This document shows positions 11,501-22,898 of a stretch of 64,000 nucleotides of DNA, one piece after another; the stretch's first letter is position 1; every line of letters starts with the position of its first letter. The stretch comes from Cymbomonas tetramitiformis. Taxonomy: Eukaryota > Chlorophyta > Pyramimonadophyceae > Pyramimonadales > Pyramimonadaceae. The notes beneath the pieces are model-generated. The model was not told the DNA's origin. It was given only the letters and a program-made list of their open reading frames with translations, and did not search any database. The stretch is from the NCBI GenBank assembly GCA_001247695.2, contig LGRX02035295.1, forward strand, positions 38,599 through 102,598. Direction: 5' to 3'. A program made the position numbers and the translations under genes.

Positions 11501-14500
11501 TGTATGTCGTGGGGCATGCGTTGGGGTGAAAGTTATGATGGAGGTATTCATGTGTGGAGGGGGGGCTTGTAAGCACACTCGTGATTGGGGAGTATGTTGT
11601 TGTGGGGACGTTCGTTGGGGCAAATGTTAGAGTGAAGGTCATTGATTTTGTGGGCGAGGCATCACTTGATGGGGCAGTTGTGAAAATCATTGGACTTGCT
11701 GTCGGGGCGCGTGTAGCCCCAATCAATTCAAATGTGGTGAACGCCCGATATGAGCTCTGATACTGTTGCGTGCTTCCCTGAAATGCCCACACCCGTTGAT
11801 TTCCGGACGCCCCGTTGGAGTCATATGTCTTCACAATCACCACAAACCCCACTTCCGACTCCGCGACGAAAGCATTGCCATTCGACGTCGGCCCAGTTCC
11901 ACTAGCGGTATACACACCGGAGCACGGTCCGGACGCCATCACCAGCACGCCGTCATCTGATGAGCTCACATAGGTCCCCACACTCCATTGCATGTTCAAA
12001 TTCTCGCCCGTCACTCCAATCTCAAACTGCACCACCGTGCTGTCCGACACCACCGTATTATCTTTGCCATAAATGGGGACGCTGAATGTCAGCACTCCAG
12101 GCTCCGTCGGCACACTCACGGCAGCATCCACCTCCTCTGGGCTGCTTAGCTTCATCCACCGGTAAAAGTTGGCATACACAGAACGTGTGTAAAGTATATC
12201 CTGAACGTGAGCACAGGGAGTGCCGTGCGTCCACCCCTGAGGGCACTTGCTTGTGTCATCCGGAGATGTCAGAAAATCCAAGGTTGGGTCGAGCTGCTGC
12301 CGCTGAAAGGTGGTCAAGCGTGTTGGGTTCGTGTAGCCGCTAGATCCCACAACCCAATTCACAAGAGCCTGCACATCAAAGGTGTCAAAAAAGCCATCCC
12401 GATTAACATCCCCGAGGACGTCCATCGTTGTCTGCAGCAAATAGCGCCGCGCTCTGCGGGCATCGAGCTCCCGCTGCTGCTGCGCAAGTGTGTCTGCCAA
12501 CCGACTTTCATAGGCAGCCATTACCTCAACTTCCAGGAGCCGCCGCCACCGTAATCCTGATAACTCATGCGTGCCTTGCCCGGCAACAATGGCAACCTGA
12601 TTGCCTCGTGCATTGGATATCTCTGAGCTCGAGTCCGACGTCTGCAGGCCCTGTATCGTCCCAATTATCGGACTCAGCGCGCTCGCTTCAGACTGAACTT
12701 GCAGAGTCACCATGCCCACGGTGACCAAGCCCGACTGATTTGTCGAGACCGCAGTTCCCGTGATCAGCACCTGAGTTGGGGGATCGTTAATAGTGCAAGA
12801 TGCGACAAAGAAATCGATGCTGCATGCAATTGCCACCACATCCGTGTCCACAATTGTCAACAAGATGTCAAAAAGATTCAGAGTGTTCGAGCCCGTCTCT
12901 ATTTGCACCGGGACTGAAAACGTCTCGCCCGCAGCTGTTGACGTGAACTGCACTCCGTCGTTCAACCCCAGGTCCACATCGTTAGGCATGGGCCTCAAGT
13001 TTGCATACACGGACACCGTGCCGATTACCAGATCTGTGATGTCAGACGAGCTGCACGTCGATGCGGTAGTTAGCACCACTGCCTGGTAATGATTGTCTAG
13101 CAGGGTTGCCACGCCTTCGGCCGTCACGGATACCTTATGTGTGGCGTCGCTCGTGAAGGTGGTATACTCGGTGGCTGCCACCCAGCTGGACTGGGTTCCG
13201 CCCACAATGTCTGTGAACTGCGTGCCGTCACTGAACACAGCCGTCACGCTCAGCGTCTTCGTGCTGTCTTTCACCGCATAAAAAGTGGTAGGAAAGTTAG
13301 AACCACTCCACGAGGTGGTGTGGGTGAGCGATGTCACACTCACGCGGTTGCTCTCCACCGTGTATGTAAATGCCGTGGAAGCCACTGAGTAGTATGTTGC
13401 CGTCACGTCGTAACTGCCATCAGCGCTTGCTTCCACTATGCCGTTGCTTGCTGTCACGCTCAGACCTGACGATTGGGGTATCGCATAGCTGGACTCTGAG
13501 GTCACGGCATGTGTGTTACCGTCCGACAGCGTGGCAGTGGCCATCAATACTGCTCTCTGATAGGTGTGTGTGCACTGCACCAAGCTCAGGACACTTTCGG
13601 TGAAGCTGCTACTGCCATTATAGGTGGGATACGGGTTGGAGCTCAAAGCCACTGATGAAACCCCAATCACGGTCACAATCGTCGTCGCGGTAATGCTGCT
13701 GGCATACGTTGGAAATGACACCTCAATTGTGACCGCCCCGAAGCCTGTTGTCCCCTCTATGACTGAGGCCGTCACCGACGATGTGCCCACCGTGACCTCC
13801 ACCAGGGCACCTCCAGACGTCACGGTGTATGTAGAACGAGAATCAAGCGTGAAGTCCCTTGTGGTGCCGTCATCGAATGTCGCCGTGACAGTGAGTGTAC
13901 TGGACGTTGCAGTATTGATCGGGCTGTTTGCAGCTCCGTCAGATGATCTTGAAATCTTATTAGTAGGCTGCACACACAAGACAAGCCACCTTTTTCACTC
14001 ATCAATTCCACACTCTCTATCACCAACCAGGTATCTGCAACCTTGCACAGCAACTGCAGAGAGCACCTTACTTCAGCAGAGACTCTCTCTGAATGTCAAG
14101 TAAACAAGTCACATGCCGCACATCCAAAACTCACCGATGCAGTGATCGTTACACTCGTCGGTGTGGCCAATGCCACAGTTACTCCTCCAAAGCCAGAAGC
14201 GATTGTCGTTGAATCACACGAGTCTGTCCATGTCGCTATAAGCAGCTGCTCAGAGTCGGCACTTGATGGACTATCTGGTACAGTTCCCTTGAAGTCTGCA
14301 CTTCCAAAGCTTTCCGTTGATACCGTCAGCGCTGAACTGTACGAAGAGTTCACGGTGACGCCTGACCCATCCGCCGATGGCACCTCCTGCCAGTACCCGT
14401 CACTGAAATGTGCAAACACATAAATCGGACCACTGTCCTCCTCCGCAGTCAAGGACTGCACAAAAGTCGTCTGCGCTGTGAAAGTAGTGCTAGGAGCGAG

Positions 14501-17435
14501 GCTGGCTGATGAGTCCACCCCGCTCCATGTCGCCCCCGTCACCAGCACCGCACTCAGCACCGACACAGTGACTGCCGTGTCCGTCACCGTGACACTCGTG
14601 CTGGCCGACAGCCCGCTTGCCCCACCAGAGATGGACATTGTTGCAGTCCCCACCGCTATACCTGTGGCTGTTGTCCCAGACACCGAAGCCACCCCACTAT
14701 CACTGGATTCAAACGACACCAGGCACGTCACATCTATGTTGGCCACGTAGGTCAACTCGCTTCCGCCCCATGTTGCACTGGCCGACAGCTCAGTTCTCTG
14801 ATACAATGAGCTGGAGCAGCTCGAAGCTTGCCTCGCCCCCGTCACCGCGTTCAGCTCCGCGTCATCCGCCGTCACCCTTATGGATGATGGCAACCATACC
14901 CGGAATGGCACACTTGTGTTGTACGCCCCATCTGTCACGCTCACGGATATGCTGCTTGCACCTGCACTCTGTGAGCTCGTCAGCACTACATCGCAGCTGC
15001 TTAGTGTGGCCACAGTGGCATCCGCCAGGCCCGAGCATGTTGCGGCGGTTGTGGTTGTGTCACTCTCCCCGCATTTGTTATACACTCTCTTCACCGTGAT
15101 GCTGCTTGTCACATCCGTTCCATCAAGGTACGCAGTGTTGAAAAGCTCAGCCTGCGCAGCGTATGCATAGATTCCCACCTGTATGAGCTCTGTCACCGTC
15201 AGCTGGCCCTGCGTTTGAGCTCCTCCCCGTGCATCGTTCACCTGCCCCGTCTTCTGCTGTGCAAACTCCACGTTGGCAGTAGTCACCATATGATAAACAC
15301 TCAAGCTCAACACATTGCTGGATGTGCCAATGGTCGCCGACGATACCACAGAGAACGCCACCGTGAACAGTGTCACAGCAGTTCCAGTCACATCCGCATC
15401 CGCCGTCGAAGACGACAGCCCAGATACCGCGACAGTGATCACGCCGTCAGTGCCAGAGCTCACTATGGGAGAAGTATACTTTGAATCTCCAGATAAGCTG
15501 TTATACGTCAGTATGCTGCTTGTGTAATACACACTCGCAATAAATCCGCCCAGCACATATTCTGTGCCGCCACTCGTTGTGGTCCGCGCCGACACCTGCA
15601 CCCCGGCAATGGCCCGGCCGAGCCGAGCGAGTCACTCCCCGGTCCCAGCTTCCCTGCAACTCCCCATATGCGCAATCCATGCACCTCTGCCGCCACCGCC
15701 ACCCAGATACCTGCAGCGCCTCACAACGTGATAGTTCAGTGGGCGCACCTGAGAGGTGATGGAGTCCCCGCCAAAGCGCGGGCTGTAGGGCATCGTGATC
15801 ACCATATTCGGCTCGGAGAGAGCTGCATGGGAAGCCTGCATTCACACATTCTCCCTCACACCTCACCACAATCAGCATCAAAAGCATCACTGCCTCAGCC
15901 CCTCCCACTCGTATGCGCGCGTCTCACTCCTCAGATCCTCTCCAACAACCACACCACTACATGCGCGCCCCCTGGGCACCAGCACTGACCTCTTAAAGCC
16001 TCCCACAATCCTTCTATACATCATGCCGCCCACGTAATATCACTCCGAATGTGCAAGTCAGGGCGCTTCTCACCTCTGCTCCTAATGTCAGTGTCAGAGA
16101 GGAGCTTTCCGCAACCACAGTGTTGCTATACAACACTTGTACCTGCCATAGCACGCGCCGTCAAACATCAACAACCAGCCAGCCATTTGATCTGCTCATC
16201 AGTCCCAGCATAATGATGCGTCATCACCCTTTTTCTCCCCCCCCCTTCTCAGCCCCCACGCGTACCTTCACTGAGCCAGTCACGTTGCCTGAGGTGCTGA
16301 ACTCTGAGGACAGCCCATTAGACGTGTACAAGCATGCTGCTGCTCCGGTGGAAGAGCTCGGAGCTGAGCAGGCTGAGGACAGAGAGGTGCTGCCAGCCGT
16401 GATCACCAAGTCGACTGTGATCCCACCCGTCGTCACCTGCACCTTGCCATGAGACCAGAGACGGGAATGAGCAAATGCCACATAGAGTAATGTTCTCCAC
16501 CCTTGCGCCCCATCTCACCGGACCGGACTTTCCTGACAAACTATTCGGCAGTCCCCATGCATGACTGCGTCCCTTTCCCAATACCTCGCCTGCCTCTGCA
16601 TGTATGCTTGCCAAGCAAGTGCCCCTTGCTTGTGTGCTGCAGCGATACAGTGCCCATTATGTAAGCTTCATTCCTTCTCGGCGGCCCCAGGACAGCGGCG
16701 ATATAGCAGCAGATCATCCACGTCAGGTATTCACCTGCGGCCGGCCGTCTTCATCGCGCACGTAATACTGCGCACTTATGACATGATTATCGACATAAAT
16801 AGTGCTCGTGCGCAGCAGCAAAGATATGGACGCAGCTTGCTTGGTGGCAGTGGTAAACGTTGGGCTATGGTTAGTGCTGAAACTGCTGTCCAGCCCCCCG
16901 CCTGCACAGCTCGTGCCCCCAATGTACACCTCCACATTGCCTGCCACATACACCCATTCCCCCAGTCGCTTCTCAAGCCCAAAAGTGTGCAGTGTCATCA
17001 CACTTCCTGCAGTGGTAACACACCCTGAGAGCACACCTCCATCTCCACACCTCGCTCCCCGCACAAGGTGGTCTCAGGGCTTGCCTCTCTGTCAAAACCC
17101 AGAAGGGTGCTCGTCACATATTTGCGGCTTGTTGCACCAACCAATGCTCTCTGAGTTGAGCTATCCACGAGAAAGAGGACGAGCCTGGCCCCTTAGAACC
17201 TTACCTGACGTGCTTGGGATCCTGTTATTAAATGTTGAGAATGTGCGGCTGAAAGAGGGAGAGGCAGAGGTCGTGCTGCCTTGGGGGAAGGCTGCACTGG
17301 TTGAAGTCAGCCGCAGCACAGTGCGGATGTAAGTCGCAAACGAATACACCGTGGGAGCACTTGTAGGGGCAGAAGATGCAGTTGGTGTGCTCGTTGCGGT
17401 TGGGATTGGGGTACTTGTCGCTGTCGCTGCAGGTG
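11500..17435 (-). CDS. Copy B: large secreted Ig-like/cohesin/dockerin-like protein
   Basis: Coding blocks on the minus strand at about 17435-17205, 17064-16735, 16436-16266, 16142-16074, 15822-15749, 15595-14135 and 13967-11500, bounded by GT...AG sites; the last two join in phase 0. Order: short beta-rich exons (TTGGITVDLVITAG), an Ig-like exon with VWLP and GGASGLSASTSVTVTD, a long exon with more BIG-2-like domains, a cohesin-like region (about 13000-12600), a dockerin-like EF-hand (GDVNRDGFFDTFDVQALV, about 12430-12370), another beta domain and a Thr/Pro tail. Known cohesin and dockerin modules bind one another extracellularly; having both in one chain is inference from motif resemblance. 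The tail runs into the minisatellite, so the native C-terminus may be lost. No signal peptide is seen. Confidence 0.75.
12340..12440 (-). other. Dockerin-like EF-hand segment in copy B
   Basis: The motif GDVNRDGFFDTFDVQALVNW has the D-x-N-x-D-G calcium loop followed by a hydrophobic helix, as in one half of a type I dockerin. A second, weaker partner may be the segment ending LDPTLDFLTSPDD. The cohesin-like region lies directly N-terminal to it. Copy A lacks this part. Confidence 0.55.
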
Positions 17436-17695
17436 CTGAGATGGGGAGCCCTGCGATGTGGCCAAACACAGCTGCTGAGATGGGGAGCCGTGCGTTGTGG
17501 TCAAACGCAGCTTCTAAGATAGGGAGCCTCGCGGTGCAGCCAAACACAGCTGCTGAGATGGGGAGCCCTGCAATACGGCCAAAAGCAGCTGAGACTGAGA
17601 TGGAGAGCCCTGCAAGGCGGCGGCCAAAAGTTGCTGCTGAGAGGGGGAGCCCTGCAATGTGGCTAAAGCAGCTGCTGAGATGAGAGCCTGCCACT
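17436..17695. repeat. 39-bp minisatellite, cluster 4
   Basis: Six to seven units of the same family, directly upstream (5') of copy B on the minus strand, in the same position that cluster 1 has relative to copy A. Confidence 0.85.
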
Positions 17696-17704
17696 CACGT
17701 AAAC

Positions 17705-17935
17705 AATTCCCTAAGGGAAGCTATATAATCCTATATATGCTAGCATCTCCTAGGATTATATAGGATTCGTATAGGATTATATAGGACAATTTAGGATCCT
17801 GTAATAGGATATTAACTTGAGCTTTTCAGCTCAACCTAACAGTGGGATAATCACTTATAAGCTCCTATAGGATATTAACTTGAGCTTTTCAGCTCAGCCT
17901 AAGAGTTGGTGCACCTATGTTAGTGCCAGCCTGGG
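17705..17935. repeat. TAGGATATT-type short repeats
   Basis: AT-rich stretch with repeated TATAGGATTATATAGGA units, and two direct copies of a block containing TAGGATATTAACTTGAGC followed by TTTTCAGCTCA. A diverged third copy lies near 18870. No gene is visible. Confidence 0.6.
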
Positions 17936-18133
17936 TAGCCAAACACCTCACTTTACATCTAGATACAAACCCGAATTTAATGCAATATAGCTTGTAGGGG
18001 AAAGGTTGTAGTTGCAAGAGTTTTACAGATAATTAAGTTCTGTAAAGCCAAGGATTTAAAAGTCGGTTAGACCTGTACGTATCTTTGATGCCAACATGTC
18101 ATTCTGCCATTTGGATGCCTTGCTACAGGTTGC

Positions 18134-18180
18134 CCACACATGACGAAATCGTTAGATTCTGACGATTTCGTCATGTGTGG
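18134..18180. repeat. Perfect 19-bp inverted repeat, 9-base loop
   Basis: The left arm CCACACATGACGAAATCGT (18134-18152) and its exact complement (18162-18180) flank TAGATTCTG. It may be a fold-back end or a cruciform-prone site. Confidence 0.8.
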
Positions 18181-18293
18181 ACACAAGGAACAGCTCAGTC
18201 ATGCGATATCGAATGGCATTTTTTCTTGTTGGGATCCTTACGCGATGGGTTTTTTGAATCGCTGCAAAAACTCACGTCTTCATTCTGACGGGT

Positions 18294-18740
18294 CTTTGCA
18301 ACTATGGAGGGTCCAGAAACGTCACTTTTCGGCCAAAAACAAGTTAGGGTTTGGGTTTGGGTTCGTAGCATGCAAACCGTCACAGGTATTCATGATCTGA
18401 AAATTGCTGATTTTTTTTCAGCTCAATTCCAGTTCACCGAAAAAAAACCGAAAACTCGAATGGAAAATTTGGATCCGTCACATCGACTTGAAAACGGTCA
18501 TGAAAGTGACGCTTTCGTGTCCGTTTTGCGATCAATGTCACGACTTCAAATTTTCGGTTCGAGTTTTGGGGATTGTTGCATCGAATTACATTTGAGCTGA
18601 AAAAAAATACGCACTTTTCAGAACGTGAATACCTATAGCGGTTCGCATTCTATGAACGCGTACCTCAAGTGTTTTTTTGCAGTTTTCTATACAATACAAC
18701 TCTAACTTTGGCCACGACTGGACCCGCGGTACTTGCAAAG
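18294..18740. mobile_element. Fold-back MITE, copy 1
   Basis: Diverged member of the family best seen at 19007-19467. The left end GGTCTTTGCA...GGAGGGTCCAGA is inverted relative to the right end TGGACCCGCGGTACTTGCAAAG. The centre is an imperfect hairpin around GAAAGTGACGCTTTC. Confidence 0.65.
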
Positions 18741-18934
18741 CTCCCGACGGTAGGCTTTCCAAATCTTGTGGAACCCTAACTCGGGTAGGGTTTTGGCCAA
18801 AAACGACAGGTTCTGGCCCAAATATAGGTGCACCATCTGCTAACAGTGGGATTATCACGCCTGTAAGTTCCTATAGGATATTGACCTGAGTTTGTTCAGC
18901 TCCGCCTAACAATGGGATCATAACCTGTAAGCAA

Positions 18935-19006
18935 TGTTGCCAAAAGCTGAGACTGCTGAGATGGCGAGCCCTACAACGTTGCCAAAAGCAGCTTCTGAGA
19001 TGGGGG
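18935..19006. repeat. 39-bp minisatellite, cluster 5
   Basis: About two units immediately left of a fold-back MITE. The array resumes at 19468, so the MITE inserted in the array. Confidence 0.75.
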
Positions 19007-19467
19007 CCTTTGCAGGTACGGAGGGTCCAGAAACGTCACTTTTCGGCCAAAAACAAGTTAGGGTTTGGGTTTGAGTTTGGGTTCGTAGCATGCGAACCGT
19101 CACAGGTATTCACGATCTGAAAATTGCGTATTTTTTTTCAGCTCAATTCCAGTTCGTTGCAAAAAACCCGAGAACTCGAATCGAAGAATTGGATCATTGA
19201 CATCGATCGCAAAACGGTGACGAAAGTGACGCTTTCGTCACCGTTTTGCGATCGATGTCGCGACTTCAAAATTTCGGTTCGGGTTTTGGGGATTGTTGCA
19301 TCAAACTACAATTGAGCTGAAAATACGCACTTTTCAGAACTTGAATACCTATAGCGGTTCACATTTTATGAGCCCAAACGCTAAGTGTATTTTGCAGTTT
19401 TTCAGCCTTTTTCTGTGAAAGTGACTCTAACCTTTGGCCGCCTCTGGACCCTCGGTACCTGCAAAGG
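19007..19467. mobile_element. Fold-back MITE, copy 2, with perfect central hairpin
   Basis: The ends CCTTTGCAGGTACGGAGGG and CCCTCGGTACCTGCAAAGG are inverted. Similarity between the arms is high all the way in, ending in a perfect hairpin: 28-base arms at 19199-19226 and 19232-19259 around the loop TGACG. It lies inside the 39-bp minisatellite. No ORF. Confidence 0.8.
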
Positions 19468-19860
19468 CCCATGGGTCCGAGCCCTGCACCCAGCGGCTAA
19501 AAGCAGCTTCTGAGATGGGGCGCCCTGCAATGCTGCGAAAAGCAGCTTTTGAGATGGAGAGCTCTGCAATGTTGCCAAAAGCAGCTGCTGAGATGGGGAG
19601 CCATGCAATGTTGCTAAAAGCAGCTTCTGAGATGGGTCCGAGCCCGGCAATGTTGCCAAAAGCTGCTGCTGTGATGGAGAGCCCTGCAACGCGGCTAAAA
19701 GCAGCTGCTGAGATGGATTCGAGCCCTGCAATGTTGCCAAAAGCAGCTGCTGAGATGTCAGAGAGCCCTGCAATGCGGCTAAAAGCAGCTGCTGAGATGG
19801 GGAGCCCGGCAATGCTGCCAAAAGTCTTAGCAGAGTCTGCTGAGATTCCAGGGATCGTTA
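19468..19860. repeat. 39-bp minisatellite, cluster 6
   Basis: About nine degenerate units (GCTAAAAGCAGCTGCTGAGA with variable inserts such as TCCGAG or TCAGAG). The frame is open on both strands by period, and I do not call it as a gene. Confidence 0.85.
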
Positions 19861-19883
19861 TGAATGATAATGAGCTACATGAT

Positions 19884-20165
19884 GACACTTGATCGCAAAA
19901 CGATGATGGAAATGACGCTTGATCGTCATCGTTTTGCGATCGATGTCACGACTTCGAATTTTCTGTTCGAGTTTTGGGAAATGTTGCATCGAAGTACAAT
20001 TTCAACAGCTGAAAAAAAAATAAGCACAATTTTTTGAGAACGTGAATGATACCTATAACAGTTCACATTCGATGAACTGATACCTTAAGTGTTGTTTTTG
20101 CAGTTTTCTATACAATACAACTCTTTGAACTTTGGCCACGACTGGACCCGCGGTACTTGCAAAGA
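19884..20165. mobile_element. Fold-back MITE, copy 3 (partial)
   Basis: Contains the central hairpin (GATCGCAAAACGATGATGGA against TCGTCATCGTTTTGCGATC) and the complete right arm ending ACCCGCGGTACTTGCAAAG. The left outer arm is missing. Confidence 0.65.
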
Positions 20166-21500
20166 CCCAGCTATCGCCCTTTGAAGAGTCAGAATAGTAA
20201 TGCTGAAATCTTGCAGCAACACAACGCTAAGGCTAGTATCGTAAAATCACGAAGCAGGTGTTTCGCAAGACATCAATGCAGTGTGACAATTGATCTAATT
20301 TCAAAGGGGTTCCGAAAACGTGGTTGTTGCCTAGCCCAAGGGCACCGGAAAAATCATCAGTCTGCATGCTTCCACTTCTAATCTCCAACATCAGCAAGCA
20401 GAAATACTGTTACCAGGGCTCCGATGATTCTCTTGAAAGATCCCGAGTTCGGGTGATCCGGGCCTCCAATAAGGACAATCGTGGTATTGGTTTCTGGAAG
20501 TTGAAGCTGCGTGAATCACAATGACCTTAAAGCAGCCAGAAGAAAATCTAAAGGGGGAGTCTAAGCGAAAAATAAGCTACTAAGTCTAACTATGATAATC
20601 TATCCGAAGGGTATCTCGTCGAACCCAGCAAAAACATGCCTCGCTCTGTACAATTGAAATTAGTTCAGACATCATGTGATAGTTCTCCGTCCGACCCGAT
20701 CGATCCCCAACCTGAATCCAACGCGAATCGGTACCATAAAACCTCGCAACGCTGCCAAACTCTAATAATGTCTTTTAGGTTTGAAACTTTAATATGAAAA
20801 AGATTCAACTACGGAGGTAGGTTTCATTCGCACGCAACCAAGTCCCTGAGGCAAATGCTTCTAAGAACTCGAAACATGCCGCGTCTTAGAACTTGTCAGA
20901 TCATTGACCCATACGTTGTAATTGCATTACGTTGTTATTGAAGTTTAAATCGTCCGAAAACTCCAAGCTCAAAGTTCTGACAGCAAAAAACATCCATAAC
21001 GAAACGGAGCACCTCTAGGGGGATGACAACGACTGGCACAACTACTATTAACAAAACTCCAAGAATAGGAATCCGCTTATGAGAAAGTGAACAGAATTTC
21101 ATTGGACACTGAGGATCAAGGAATTGTGAGTACCACCTTTCGCGTGCAAGTCCGACTCGTTCAGGATAGTAGCGAACACGATCAAGGCTGAGAGAATTTT
21201 CATGCTAGCCGCGTCCAAGTAGTCTAATGTACCTGCGCACGTTTTATTTGCTTAATTGCAGATTTGAATCTCTTGCCGGAGACTGTCCCGGCGCCAACTT
21301 CGACGTCACCGACGGTGCCACCGTCACCATCATCACCATTTGGTTTCGAACTAAGCTACTTGACACTGTCGTAGTAGCCTGCTTGGAAGACTATACAGCG
21401 GACCTTGCTCACTTCACTGACTTCTGAGATCATCTTTGGAAGCATTTGGTTTGACAATGACGCTTAGAGGCAATATTGACCGAGTTTGAAACATTGTTTG
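20166..21500. other. No recognisable gene
   Basis: Mixed-composition DNA with only short ORFs of no recognisable family. I see no clear repeat ends. Confidence 0.5.
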
Positions 21501-21739
21501 CCCTACTTAAGATTGTGCACATTGAACCTCTTGAAGAAACTTGTGGACCTGCAATCGAATGCACAGATTATGAGATAGAGAGTTTCCAGCAAGGAGTTCG
21601 AACAGTGTTCTGAACACCAAATCGAACAGGATGACATGGACAACAAATGACAGAAATCGCTTGCCTGTACAAAAATCGCTCGCGTGTACATCGAAAACTG
21701 TGTCATAATAAAATTCGCGAACCTGTGTCATAATTCCTC

Positions 21740-21920
21740 GCCGGAGCGTGTTCAGAACAGTGTTCAGAACGAAAGTTTCCGATCACCTCGTCAGTGTTAG
21801 GTGATCAGAAATTTCTGTTCTGAACACTGTTCTGAACACTCGAGAGGTGACGTCACGTTGACGTGTCCGTCACGATTCCAGCGTGGATGATGACCCTGTT
21901 GGATTTGGTGTTCAGAACAC
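21740..21920. repeat. GTTCAGAACA palindromic repeat cluster
   Basis: Two GTTCAGAACAGTGTTCAGAA-like blocks face each other around GATCACCTCG...AGGTGATC. A further GTTCAGAACACTGTTC copy lies at 21910 and related copies at 21600. It is probably the arms of a small fold-back element. Confidence 0.6.
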
Positions 21921-22400
21921 TGTTCAAAACTTGCTGGAAACTGTTGTCGCTGGCACGTCATCGACACCCAATGGTGTTTTGCCATTTGTACAATTACAAA
22001 AGTCGTATTATCTTAGCTGTCTGATGAACTGTCTGATGTGTCACTGTCACACTGCTCCACATGAGTATAAGTCCAGGTGTACTTCTACAAGTCCAGGTGT
22101 ACTTGTATATGTCCAACTGTACATTATACCCCGTGGTGACATGACTGTCACGAGCAGTGATCGAGCGAGACATCAGGCAGAACAGTCAGACAGGCAAGGC
22201 AGGGCGACATGAACATTAAAAATAAAATATTTACCATCGGGTGTAAGATCGCAACTTCCATCTCTAGATTTTAGGGTTTCCGAGGCAAGAGCGAAGAGCG
22301 AAAGCTATGTCACTGCAGTTAGGGTTTAGCAGAGCGAACAGTCTACTACAGGCTATCTGGCTATGTGAGCGAAGCTAATGTTTTGTAATTGAAGCTAATT

Positions 22401-22853
22401 CTACTCGCAGAAGTCGTTCCAATCTTCAGGGGACATCTCAGCCCAGCCAGTCTCCCGCATGGCTTCGCGCGCGTTGGAGTAATTGTAGACGTGGCGGTCG
22501 TTTGAAGAAATGTGAGAGATGGTGGGGCCATGGTGATAATGGACGTTGATGACAGCGTTGTTGCCAACGTTCCAATTCTGCATTTAGGGAGCGTTGGGAA
22601 CCATCATGTTTTCGGGCTGAAAATTCCATTCTGGCGCGGGTGGGGGAAGCGGGGCGACGGGGAAATGGCCGGCGGGATGGGGAATGGGGTAGTGGTGAGG
22701 TGCAGGCGGAAGCGGAGGTGGAAAATGGTGAGGAATTGGTTGCGGAAGAATGAATTCAGGGGGACCCTGCTCAGGGGGACCGGCTGGCGGCTGACCGGCA
22801 TGTTGACGGGGATCGAATTGCGCGCATGCGTACGGCCAGACGTTGGGGGGCAA
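22401..22853 (-). CDS. Pro-rich ORF followed in frame by a short ORF, function unknown
   Basis: On the minus strand a proline/histidine-rich ORF (22853-22584, 89 codons, PPAGPPEQGPPEFILPQPIP) ends at TAA and is followed at once, in the same frame, by ATG and a 60-codon ORF (MQNWNVGNNAVINVHYHHGP, ending EDWNDFCE). One stop codon therefore separates two open stretches. It could be one broken gene, a readthrough product or two small genes. The upstream part extends into a direct duplication. No family is recognised. Confidence 0.35.
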
Positions 22854-22898
22854 GTCCTGACCGAAACCGGAGGCGAGCGTTGAGTCTGGACTGTGCCG

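Larger units (their letters stand above)
6165..17205. repeat. Tandem segmental duplication, about 11.04 kb offset
   Basis: Bases about 1560-6300 and 12590-17340 are near-identical; for example the exon at 3060-4565 matches 14096-15601 with only scattered substitutions. The offset is 11036-11038. Introns are conserved as well as exons, so the duplication is recent. The copies part at the C-terminal side after the shared GQGTH segment (near 1550 and 12560). Confidence 0.9.
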
